Shown: positions 26,090 through 33,455 of the stretch, one piece after another
Layout of the letters: each line of letters starts with the position of its first letter
Position numbering within the stretch: position 1 is the stretch's first letter
Translations under genes and position numbers: made by a program
Notes under the pieces: generated by a model
Told to the model about the DNA's origin: nothing
What the model saw: only the letters and a program-made list of their open reading frames with translations
Database searches by the model: none
Source: Nannocystis exedens
Lineage (GTDB): Bacteria; Myxococcota_A; Polyangia; Polyangiales; Polyangiaceae
Direction: 5' to 3'
NCBI GenBank assembly: GCA_945861885.1
Contig: CAMAVR010000002.1
Location: forward strand, 62,001 to 126,000
Length of the DNA: 64,000 nt

Positions 26090-27202
26090 ATGAATTATTT
26101 TATGGGGTTTTCAATTGCCGTCGCGATGTCGGCGGCTGCTTGCGGTTCGGGTGAATTCGCGGCCGACTCAACCTCTTTCGGGCGAGCGGCGAGCGAGTTG
26201 GCGCCGCCAGGGTCTGGTTTGGTGGTGCAGTCGCAAGCTGTGTCGTTTCTAGGCGCGCCGCGCGCGTCATTCGGTGCGGCGACGGCTCTCGGACGCCTTT
26301 TCATCGTCGGTGGGCACACCGGCAAGGAGCATCGATACAAGCCCGAATCGTTCCTCGCGACGACTCAGGTTTACGATCCAGTGGCGCGCGAGTGGCATAT
26401 CGTGGCGCCGCGTCCGGTCGCAGCCGAGGGGTTTATGCTCGTGGCGCACGGCCAATTTCTGTACGCGTTCGGCGGCTTTGCACACGACGGAACGCGAACG
26501 CCTTCGTACCAGTCGCTTGATGTGATCGACCGGTACGACACGCGCGCAGACCGGTGGGAGACGATCGGGCACATGCCGCGGCACGTTTCGTCAAACGCGG
26601 TGATTCCGATTGGCAATCGCGCCTATCTTTTCGGCGGGTGGGATGCGACGCCAACGGCCGACGGTCGCCCGTTTGGCGATTTTGTCACCGACATCGATGT
26701 GTTCGATTTCGAAACCGAAACGATGTCGACGCTCGCCGTCAAGTTGCCGAAAGCGCGTCGGGCGATGGCCGGCTGCGCATGGAACGGAAAGGCTGTTTTA
26801 CTCGGTGGAATTGGCCCCGACTTCAGTTCGCCGCTTTTCAACGACGTTACGGTTTTCGATCCCGAAACGTCCGAATGGTCTGAACTCGCGCCGCTCTCCG
26901 CGCCGACTCTCTCACCGGTTGCGGGCGTTTCTGGCGGGCGATTGTTTGCGATCGGCGGCTATCAACAAGGTGGAGCAGACGGCTTTTCAGGCTACGCAAA
27001 AACAGTCGATATGCTCGAATCGCCGAGCGGCCAGTGGGTCAGAACAGCCAGCCAATTGCAAAAAGGGGCGGGGTTTTCTGCCATTGCAAAGCTCCCAGGC
27101 GATGCGCTCGCGGTGCTCGGCGGCCAGACAAACGAAGGTGGCAATGGGCCGCTAACGTCGTTCGATACATTCCAGTTTGTTGTCGACCCGCCAGGGCTCT
27201 AA
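26090..27202 (+). CDS. Kelch-repeat lipoprotein
   Basis: A 370-residue secreted beta-propeller. The start is taken at ATG 26090, after GAGG, rather than TTG 26078. A lipoprotein signal ends at AACGSG (cysteine at about 19). Kelch blades repeat from about 75 on: LFIVGGHTG, LYAFGGFAHDG, AYLFGGWDAT, AVLLGGIG, LFAIGGYQQGG, AVLGGQTNEGG. Each blade has the GG doublet and the downstream Tyr/Trp, with sizes near 50 residues. Such propellers usually bind protein or glycan partners at the cell surface. Its position beside the Fur box raises possible iron regulation. Its stop overlaps the convergent radical SAM stop as CTAA. Confidence 0.88.
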   Translation: MNYFMGFSIAVAMSAAACGSGEFAADSTSFGRAASELAPPGSGLVVQSQAVSFLGAPRASFGAATALGRLFIVGGHTGKEHRYKPESFLATTQVYDPVAREWHIVAPRPVAAEGFMLVAHGQFLYAFGGFAHDGTRTPSYQSLDVIDRYDTRADRWETIGHMPRHVSSNAVIPIGNRAYLFGGWDATPTADGRPFGDFVTDIDVFDFETETMSTLAVKLPKARRAMAGCAWNGKAVLLGGIGPDFSSPLFNDVTVFDPETSEWSELAPLSAPTLSPVAGVSGGRLFAIGGYQQGGADGFSGYAKTVDMLESPSGQWVRTASQLQKGAGFSAIAKLPGDALAVLGGQTNEGGNGPLTSFDTFQFVVDPPGL

Positions 27203-28434
27203 GCACTCTTTCGGCGAACCTGCACCAGCTCGAGCTTTCGTGAAGGGCGCGGGTCGGGGGCGCCGAGCGGTTCGACAACGATCTCGAATCGACCGTTGTC
27301 GAACGGGTCGCCCGGCGCGGCTTCGACTCGTATCAAGCGCTCGCGCTCCCCTTTGCGCGCAAGTGTCTTTGCGCGGAAGTGACAGTAGGGATTGTTCCCG
27401 GGGCGCCCCATGATGGCGTGGGCCGTGAATGTGCAGCCGCCCATGCACGGCTCAGCAAACGCGCATGTTTTGCAAAACCCCCAAAGGTCATCAGGCGATC
27501 GCGCGCGCGTAAATGCCAACTCGGGCGCGTCGTCCCAAATTTCCCGAATCGACGTTTTGCGCACGTTGCCACCAACGTAGTGAGCTGTTTGCAGCGATGG
27601 GCACCCTTTAACGCTTCCGTTCGATTCGATCCCCATGACGAAGCGGCCGGCGGTACAGCCGCGAAAGTGATCGCTGCCATCAGGTGTTGTCGAACGCAAG
27701 TGCGCCTCTTCGGGGCCGAAGTAGCCGAGGTTGTTGCCCGGCATCATTAGAATCCCGTCCGCAAACGCGCGCTCTTTTAGTTTCGCGATGCGCGGCACAA
27801 TATCGAGCAGATCCCACGGCTGAAGGAGCATCTCTGGGCGATCGGCCGCGCGCCCGAGCGGCGCTGTCACTTGCACTTGCCAGCTCGCTATCTTTTGCGC
27901 GCGCAGGTGTTCGTACAGCGGTTCGAGGTCGGCGGCGTTGAGACGATTGATGTTGGTGTTCGCCATCGCGATGATACCAGCCGCGCGCAAGTGACCTAGC
28001 GCCGCCGTTGCAGAGGCAAAACTTCCGCGCGCCGCGCGCATCAAATCGTGCGTCTCTTCGAGACCATCGATGCTGACCGAGACACCGTACACGCCACACG
28101 CTTTCATGTTGCGCGCGAGGTCGGCTGTCATCCCGCGCCCACCGGTTGTCATTGTCGCGCGAATGCCGCTTCGTGTGAGCGCGGAGAGGATGTCGAGAAA
28201 GCCGTCGTGCAAGTACGCCTCGCCGCCGATGAGGACGACTTCGTCGGTGTTCATTGCGGCGAGCTGTTTGACAACTTCAATAGCCTCGAGCGTCGTCAGC
28301 TCGCGTTCGCGCGCATCACCTGCTCGTGAACCGCAATGCGTGCAAGGCTGATCGCAACGAAGCGTCAGCTCCCACACGACATACGCTGGGCGAAGGCTAT
28401 CGTTTCGAACCTGAAGTCGACGAAGAACGCTCAC
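27199..28434 (-). CDS. Radical SAM/SPASM maturase-like enzyme
   Basis: A 411-residue enzyme. The SAM-bound cluster motif CxxxCxxC is C27-C31-C34 in LRCDQPCTHCG, followed by ELTTLEAIEVVKQL and VVLIGGEAYLHDG (GGE motif). A C-terminal SPASM region holds further iron-sulfur cysteines: SNGSVKGCPS, then FCKTCAFAEPCMGGC and NPYCHF. SPASM enzymes modify peptides or proteins. The GTG start has AAGGGA six bases upstream. The only gene that diverges from it (140 bases) encodes a small Cys-rich protein, a plausible substrate. Product chemistry is unknown; a sugar- or cofactor-modifying role is possible. Confidence 0.85.
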   Translation of the reverse strand: MSVLRRLQVRNDSLRPAYVVWELTLRCDQPCTHCGSRAGDARERELTTLEAIEVVKQLAAMNTDEVVLIGGEAYLHDGFLDILSALTRSGIRATMTTGGRGMTADLARNMKACGVYGVSVSIDGLEETHDLMRAARGSFASATAALGHLRAAGIIAMANTNINRLNAADLEPLYEHLRAQKIASWQVQVTAPLGRAADRPEMLLQPWDLLDIVPRIAKLKERAFADGILMMPGNNLGYFGPEEAHLRSTTPDGSDHFRGCTAGRFVMGIESNGSVKGCPSLQTAHYVGGNVRKTSIREIWDDAPELAFTRARSPDDLWGFCKTCAFAEPCMGGCTFTAHAIMGRPGNNPYCHFRAKTLARKGERERLIRVEAAPGDPFDNGRFEIVVEPLGAPDPRPSRKLELVQVRRKSA

Positions 28435-28574
28435 GATTCCCTTTGGTTGTCCCTCCGCAAGGTGCGAAAAGAGCTGTAATTTTTGCGCGAACTATCGATC
28501 ACTGTATCATAATGGTGGCCAATGTCGGTCGCCGTCGCCCACAGCTCTCGTGGTGATACTTTAGGAGTCATTGA

Positions 28575-28868
28575 ATGATTCAGCTCGCGAATTGTACGCA
28601 ATGCAAAGGGTTTCTTGGTCTTGCGGCGCTCGAGTGCCCTCATTGCAGCGCGCCAGTGAGTCGCATTCGCAAAGCAGCGATTGCGCTCGCAACGATCGCC
28701 GGTGGCGGCGCCGTGTCGATGACAATGATGGCCTGTTACGGCTCGCCATGCGCATCGGACTCGAACAGTCCCGCGTGTAAGGACTATCTAAATTACCTAG
28801 ACGCGGGGCCAGATGCCTCTGCAGACGACATCGATGCCTCCGCAAGCGGAGAGGACGCGGCGCCCTAA
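28575..28868 (+). CDS. Small zinc-ribbon/membrane-anchored cysteine protein
   Basis: A 97-residue protein with ATG at 28575 after a good AGGAG (28563-28567). It has a zinc ribbon at C7-C10 and C21-C24 (NCTQCKGF, ECPHC), a hydrophobic helix (about 34-52), then ACYGSPC with C54 and C59, C68, and an Asp/Ala-rich tail. C54 might be a lipobox cysteine (MMAC), although a zinc ribbon ahead of a signal sequence is odd. It is divergent from a radical SAM/SPASM gene. The ACYGSP-like motif recalls small lipoproteins paired with radical SAM enzymes in Bacteroidota (from memory). It may be the modified substrate. Confidence 0.68.
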   Translation: MIQLANCTQCKGFLGLAALECPHCSAPVSRIRKAAIALATIAGGGAVSMTMMACYGSPCASDSNSPACKDYLNYLDAGPDASADDIDASASGEDAAP

Positions 28869-28895
28869 GGGGGCAGCTCTCGGTAAATACGAAGT

Positions 28896-30434
28896 TCACC
28901 GAGCGAGCTTTGCGCATTCTGTTGCGCATCGCTCGCCGTCGATCGCCGCTGAGACAATTCCGCCTGCATATCCAGCCCCTTCGCCGCACGGGAACAGGCC
29001 GCGAATTTGCGGGTGTTCGAGCGTGTCAGCGTTGCGCGGAATTCGCACTGGTGACGACGTGCGCGATTCGACGGCGACGAGCACCGCTTCGTTCGTCAAA
29101 TATCCTTTCATTTTGCGGTCAAACGCGCGAAGCGCGACTTGAAGTCGGCGCGCGACTTCTTTTGGCAAGAGCTCGTCGAGGCGGTGGCTCACGATGCCCG
29201 GCGTGTAGCTGCAATCGGGCAAACTTGAAGAAGCTCGACCGGTGACAAAGTCGACCATTCGCTGTGCGGGGGCGACTTGTGTTTGGCCGCCGGCGCGCCA
29301 TGCCGCTTGTTCAATGCGGCGTTGGTAGTCGACTCCGCTGAGCGGATCGCGATCGTCCCCTTTCGGTATTTCGACCACGACGCCGCTATTGGCGAATCGA
29401 TTGTTCCGTTTGCTCGGGCTCCAGCCGTTCGTAACAATTTCGCCCGGCGACGTCGCACACGGGGCAATGATGCCGCCCGGGCACATGCAAAATGCGTAAA
29501 CGCCGCGCCCATCGACCTGCTCGACCGCATTGTAACTGGCCGGTGGGAGATATGGATCGCGCGCGTCACAGTGATACCTGATGCCATCGATGATCGATTG
29601 CGGATGCTCGACACGAACTCCGAGCGCAAAATCTTTTCGTTCGATTGCGATTCCTTTCGTCGCGAGAAGCGAAAAAATATCGCGCGCGGAATGCCCAGTT
29701 GCGAGAATGAGGCGCGTTCCCGCAATCTCTTCGCCGCTCGCGAGAAGAACCCCCTGAACGCTATCGTCGCGAACAATGATGTCGACAACTCGCGCGCCGA
29801 ATCGCACTTCGCCGCCAGCTTCGATGATAGCGCTACGTATCGCGGTGATGATCGACGGGAGCTTGTTCGTGCCAATATGCGGGTGCGCGTCGACAAGAAT
29901 GTCGGGGCTAGCGCCAAATTGAACGAGCGCTCCAAGAATGCTCGCAACGTCGCCACGCTTCGAGCTTCGCGTGTAGAGCTTGCCGTCGCTGTAGGTCCCC
30001 GCGCCCCCTTCGCCAAAGCAGTAGTTGCTGTCGGGGTCGACAACGTGCCTCTGCGTTAGCGCTGCGAGGTCGTGCCTGCGCGCGCGCACATCTTTTCCGC
30101 GTTCAAAAATGATCGGTCGAAAGCCGAGATAAATCGATCGAAGCGCGGCAAAAAGTCCAGCTGGACCGCTGCCGACGATCATGACAATGGGTCGCCCTGC
30201 GACGTTCGGGAGTGCTAGAGGAGCGACGCGTGCGTGCGGCTCCACATCGGCGCCAATCTCCACGCGCAGCTGAATGCGTGGCGGCCTGGCGCGCGCGTCG
30301 ATCGAACGCTTGACGACGCGAACACGTGCGACATCATCGGGCGAAAGCCCCGCGGCGGCGAGTGCCGCTCTGCGCACCGATGTCGAATCGGCAGCGTCTG
30401 CGGGCGATAAGACGATGTCGACTGTTCGGCTCAC
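28896..30434 (-). CDS. FAD-dependent oxidoreductase (COG2509-like)
   Basis: A 512-residue flavoprotein of the conserved bacterial FAD-dependent dehydrogenase family. The dinucleotide-binding motif IVGSGPAGLFAAL follows an N-terminal 80-residue domain (VRRAALAAAGLSPDDVARVRVVKRSIDARA), which is typical of this family. Further signatures are NYCFGEGGAGTYSDGKLYTRS and the C-terminal GLFPCGEGAGYAGGIVSAAIDG. The biological substrate of this family is not well defined. It lies between the radical SAM pair and sctT on the minus strand. Confidence 0.88.
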   Translation of the reverse strand: MSRTVDIVLSPADAADSTSVRRAALAAAGLSPDDVARVRVVKRSIDARARPPRIQLRVEIGADVEPHARVAPLALPNVAGRPIVMIVGSGPAGLFAALRSIYLGFRPIIFERGKDVRARRHDLAALTQRHVVDPDSNYCFGEGGAGTYSDGKLYTRSSKRGDVASILGALVQFGASPDILVDAHPHIGTNKLPSIITAIRSAIIEAGGEVRFGARVVDIIVRDDSVQGVLLASGEEIAGTRLILATGHSARDIFSLLATKGIAIERKDFALGVRVEHPQSIIDGIRYHCDARDPYLPPASYNAVEQVDGRGVYAFCMCPGGIIAPCATSPGEIVTNGWSPSKRNNRFANSGVVVEIPKGDDRDPLSGVDYQRRIEQAAWRAGGQTQVAPAQRMVDFVTGRASSSLPDCSYTPGIVSHRLDELLPKEVARRLQVALRAFDRKMKGYLTNEAVLVAVESRTSSPVRIPRNADTLEHPQIRGLFPCGEGAGYAGGIVSAAIDGERCATECAKLAR

Positions 30435-30472
30435 GATCCCTCATAGAATGACCCGAACAAGCGCATGGCGCC

Positions 30473-30502
30473 AGTCCTTCGACTGAGGCCAAACGAAGGA
30501 CT
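30473..30502. repeat. Intergenic hairpin
   Basis: Arms AGTCCTTCG and CGAAGGACT (30473-30481 and 30494-30502) are exact inverted repeats of nine bases with a 12-base loop. It lies in the 96-base gap between sctT (ends at 30531) and the FAD oxidoreductase (starts at 30434), so it may end sctT transcripts, although no T-run follows. The CCTTCG core resembles the CGAAGGATC arm of the element at 33405-33430. Confidence 0.6.
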
Positions 30503-30530
30503 AGCGGGGGGTCGGAGAAGCACCGCGCCC

Positions 30531-31235
30531 TTACCTGATGGTATTGAGCGCGACCGCAAGATGGTCGGAAATGCGCTGAAACGCGAGCGCTGTGATCGCC
30601 AAAATGGCGACGGCTCGAAGAGGGGCGATGAGCGCAAAAAGCTGCGCGGGGGCCGCTGCACGCGCGATCAACGCCGCGGCAACTTCGATGACCATCGTGG
30701 CGGCAAAGAGCGGAGCGGCAAGCGAAACGGCGAGCGAGATGCCGGCGGTGAGGTCGTGAATGGCGACGCTAAGCGGACCTTGGGCAAGCGTCGGCGCGAT
30801 GAGCGCAGCGGCGACGCGCGAAGGGGCTCCGCTGGCGAAAAAGAAGGACGATGCCAGGAGTGTGAACAGCGTGCCGACCGCCGCATTTCGATCGCCATCG
30901 ATGAACGGGAAGTGACTCGATTCGGGCGCTCCGCGAAACGTATCGATGATTCCGCCCGCCATGGTCGCGGCCCACAACGGAACCGCGGTGGCAATTGCGA
31001 TCGGGACTCCTCGCATTGCCGATTCGGCCATCAGCAGCAGGGTTTGCGTGAGTGTCGGATCGACCTCCAAAGGACGTATTGCCGGAAGGATGCAGACGGC
31101 AAGCGCGAGGCCGATGACTCCGCGAAGGGCGGCAGGGTAGCCGCGCATCGCGAATGCTGGCACCAGCGCAATCGTCGGCGCAAACCGCGCCCACGCGATT
31201 GCGACTCCGGGGATGTCGTGAAGCCAACCGAGCAT
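30531..31235 (-). CDS. sctT: Type III secretion export-gate protein SctT (FliR family)
   Basis: A 234-residue membrane protein with six to eight predicted helices of the FliR/SctT family, which caps the R-S-T export gate. Characteristic segments include WARFAPTIALVPAFAMRGYPAALRG, MAESAMRGVPIAIATAVPL, MAGGIIDTFRGA and the C-terminal LAAPLFAATMVIEVAAALIARAAAPAQLFAL. Length is slightly short for the family (about 255). It is 7 kb from sctR; the genes between them are unrelated. An in-phase sctU is not seen. Confidence 0.85.
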   Translation of the reverse strand: MLGWLHDIPGVAIAWARFAPTIALVPAFAMRGYPAALRGVIGLALAVCILPAIRPLEVDPTLTQTLLLMAESAMRGVPIAIATAVPLWAATMAGGIIDTFRGAPESSHFPFIDGDRNAAVGTLFTLLASSFFFASGAPSRVAAALIAPTLAQGPLSVAIHDLTAGISLAVSLAAPLFAATMVIEVAAALIARAAAPAQLFALIAPLRAVAILAITALAFQRISDHLAVALNTIR

Positions 31236-31323
31236 TGAGTGTGGGGTATCACGATTCGCTATGTTTTTTGCGATGAAACGGCGTTCGCGCTACAGCTGTC
31301 TCCTACCCAACGAGGCCAAGAAA

Positions 31324-32172
31324 ATGCCGTTTGATATGTCGATTGTCGGAAAACCGAGCGCTCCCATAAAATTTACTTACGGCCCCAAAGAGGTCGCGCT
31401 TTACGCGTTGGGGGTCGGAGCAAAGAGCAACGAGCTTGGCTATCTTTTCGAAAAGCACGGCCCGCGCGTCTATCCAAGCTTCGCGGTGATACCGGCATTT
31501 GATGCGATATTTGGCGCACTCGCCCACTGCGGCGGCAACATGGCCACCGTCGTGCACGGGACGCAGCGGGTAACAATGCACAAGCCACTCGCTTCGGCAG
31601 CAACGTTGACAACGATCGCAACGCCGCGCGCAATTTACGACATGAAGCGTTTCGCACTTGCCGTTGTCGATACCGAAAGTCGCGATGAAACAGGCGCACT
31701 GATCTGTTCAACCGCATGGGGGATTTTTTTTCGAGGTGAAGGCGGTTTCGGCGGTGAGCCACCACCAAAAGACGAAAAATCGATCGCTATTCCGAAGGAG
31801 CGCGCGCCTGATTTTCGTGTCGAAGAGGCGACCACAGCCGAGCAAGCGCTGCTCTATCGTTTGTCGGGCGACATGAATCCGCTGCACGTCGATCCAGAAT
31901 TCGCGGCCGTTGTCGGTTTTCCTCAAGGTCCAATTTTGCACGGCCTCTGCACGTTCGGTCATATGGTGCGTCACGTGGTGCGCAGCGCATGCGATGGTGA
32001 CGCAACGCGCATCATCGCAGTTGAAGCGCAGTTCAGAAAACCGGTGTGGCCGGGCGATACAATTGTGACCGAGGGCTGGGTCGTTGAGCCCGGAAAAGTG
32101 GCTCTGCAAGTGAGCATAAAAGAACGAAATGAAGTTGTGATCTCAGGCGCGTCAGCGCTTGTTCGTTTGTAA
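31324..32172 (+). CDS. MaoC-type enoyl-CoA hydratase 2
   Basis: A 282-residue double-hotdog hydratase that adds water to trans-2-enoyl-CoA to give (R)-3-hydroxyacyl-CoA. Start ATG 31324 has GAGG 8 bases upstream; an earlier in-frame ATG at 31261 lacks support. The catalytic dyad motif is D183, N185, H188 in RLSGDMNPLHVDP, followed by GFPQGPILHGLCTFG. The N-terminal half is the degenerate first hotdog. With the SDR (13398-14246) and SCP2 (14425-14754) proteins it completes the three modules of eukaryotic MFE-2 as separate genes. Divergent from sctT. Confidence 0.92.
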   Translation: MPFDMSIVGKPSAPIKFTYGPKEVALYALGVGAKSNELGYLFEKHGPRVYPSFAVIPAFDAIFGALAHCGGNMATVVHGTQRVTMHKPLASAATLTTIATPRAIYDMKRFALAVVDTESRDETGALICSTAWGIFFRGEGGFGGEPPPKDEKSIAIPKERAPDFRVEEATTAEQALLYRLSGDMNPLHVDPEFAAVVGFPQGPILHGLCTFGHMVRHVVRSACDGDATRIIAVEAQFRKPVWPGDTIVTEGWVVEPGKVALQVSIKERNEVVISGASALVRL

Positions 32173-32394
32173 CGCACTTGCTCAAGCGCGCGTAACGCAG
32201 GCGCTCAATGCGTAACTGAACAGAAACTGAAACGTCACGCGCGCAACCAGTTTTCAAATCGTTCGCAATCAATTCTTCTCGCTGCAGAGGCACGCGATGT
32301 GAGAGGCTAACGCGACCGAATGGAGCGAAGAAGCTATTGCTCGCTCTCATCGGTTTGCAACTTACGCTTCAGCCCGTGCATGCGAGGAAGAGCT

Positions 32395-33291
32395 ATGATT
32401 CGAAATTCTAAAGTCGTCGGTTTGGTAGGCTTATTTGGCACGATCGCCCTGGTTGGTTGCTCTGGTGTCGAGCGATCATCGGACGATGGATACGACTCAC
32501 AATCATCTGCGGTGGACGAGGCTGCGGCGACCGCAGATTACGCTGCCGGTAAGAAGCTCATCGGCAATTACGCCGAGAGAGTTCGTTACGCGGCGATCAT
32601 CAACCAGGCAACACTGGGCAACCCGCGCGCCGTCTACACGTTGTACATGATCGCATCGATTTCAGATGACCCAGCGAACAAGCGTGTTGTTCTCAATGAA
32701 CGACCATGTCGTCTCGACTTCAAAGCGACACAAGATGTCTCGATTGGCTTTCCGGATGCAACCGTGCAGGCGATCGGGGCGCTTCAGTCGACTCTCGACG
32801 TAAAGGCGACGAACGGTCAGGTAACGTGGAGTCGTTCAACCATTGGCGTCCCATTTGGCTTCCGCACCGCGCCAGGGCAAGAGCTCACTGGCCCGATTCC
32901 GACGAGCTCGTCGTCATCTGATGTCATCGATCTCGATGCCGATGGGCACCCCGGCGTGACCATTCACGTTGCCAAGAAGCTCGGCTTCCTAGGTAACGCA
33001 AGTGGCGTTGCATACTTTGCTGCGCGCATCAACGAGACATACTCAAACGGCACCCTCACGTCGCGCGGCAATCTTGTCGGCAAGGCGACAACCACGCTCG
33101 AAAATCGCATTTTCGAGACGCATATCAAGTTGGGAGGGAGCGAATTGCCGGTCGACCTCGCATCGCTGCCGCTCTCGAGTGACCCCGCCGCCGCCGACAA
33201 AGACACAATCGAGCTCGTGAAGCAGACAGCAGCGCTGTCGTGCGCTGACCTTCAGGGCACGGCGGACAACCTATTTGCCGGTCCGTTCTAA
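32395..33291 (+). CDS. Lipoprotein of unknown function
   Basis: A 298-residue exported protein not matched to a family. ATG 32395 follows GAGGAAGAG. A lipoprotein signal peptide ends in LVGC (cysteine at about 22), followed by a Ser/Asp-rich linker. The body repeats strand-like segments (DVSIGFPDATVQAIG, VTWSRSTIGVPFGF, HPGVTIHVAKKLGFLGNASG, ISSWEG-like ENRIFETHIKLGGSELPVDL) and a likely disulfide. It resembles the many plain myxobacterial surface lipoproteins. A strong hairpin follows its stop. The upstream 222 bases contain a weak direct repeat but no clear gene. Confidence 0.7.
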   Translation: MIRNSKVVGLVGLFGTIALVGCSGVERSSDDGYDSQSSAVDEAAATADYAAGKKLIGNYAERVRYAAIINQATLGNPRAVYTLYMIASISDDPANKRVVLNERPCRLDFKATQDVSIGFPDATVQAIGALQSTLDVKATNGQVTWSRSTIGVPFGFRTAPGQELTGPIPTSSSSSDVIDLDADGHPGVTIHVAKKLGFLGNASGVAYFAARINETYSNGTLTSRGNLVGKATTTLENRIFETHIKLGGSELPVDLASLPLSSDPAAADKDTIELVKQTAALSCADLQGTADNLFAGPF

Positions 33292-33303
33292 GTAAACGAG
33301 GCA

Positions 33304-33343
33304 GCCGATCGCCCGCTTCAATTCACTGAAGCAGGCGATCGGC
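33304..33343. terminator. Strong hairpin, probable shared terminator
   Basis: Arms GCCGATCGCCCGCTTCA (33304-33320) and TGAAGCAGGCGATCGGC (33327-33343) are complementary at 16 of 17 positions around the 6-base loop ATTCAC. The hairpin sits 12 bases after the lipoprotein stop and between convergent genes. No long T-run follows, so it may act as a stabiliser or repeat element rather than a classical intrinsic terminator. Confidence 0.65.
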
Positions 33344-33396
33344 GGCCCATCCCCGGCTTCAATTCACTGCAAGCAGGCGATCGGCGGTCCATCCCC
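33315..33396 (+). repeat. Two-copy ~41-bp tandem repeat
   Basis: Unit 1 (33315-33354, 40 bases) and unit 2 (33356-33396, 41 bases) share GCTTCAATTCACTG, then AAGCAGGCGATCGGCGG and CCATCCCC. They differ by one inserted C and one C/T change. The unit is the loop and right arm of the hairpin at 33304-33343, so that hairpin appears to have been partly duplicated. It lies between convergent genes. Confidence 0.85.
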
Positions 33397-33404
33397 CCAC
33401 TCAC

Positions 33405-33430
33405 TGTCATCCTGAGCGGAGCGAAGGATC
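33405..33430. repeat. Dispersed REP-like element
   Basis: The stretch starting TGTCATCCTGAGCGGAGCG and ending AAGGATC is an imperfect palindrome. From memory, very similar elements recur in intergenic DNA of many bacteria. It lies just 3' of the tandem repeat in the convergent gap between the lipoprotein and glutamate dehydrogenase. Confidence 0.55.
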
Positions 33431-33455
33431 CCGCAAGTCTCTGTAGCGAACGATC

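Noticed and set aside
29277..30059. 260-residue plus-strand frame opposite the FAD oxidoreductase
   Set aside because: Antisense shadow with no recognisable motif; the minus-strand gene has clear FAD motifs.
30465..31238. 257-residue plus-strand frame opposite sctT
   Set aside because: Extremely Arg/Gly/Asp-rich, typical of reverse-frame translation of a membrane protein gene.
32169..32216. Three GTAAC words at 20-23 base spacing after the MaoC gene
   Set aside because: Spacing and flanks are irregular; too weak to call iterons or operators.
33315..33396. Possible CRISPR array
   Set aside because: Only two directly adjoining units with no spacers and no cas genes.
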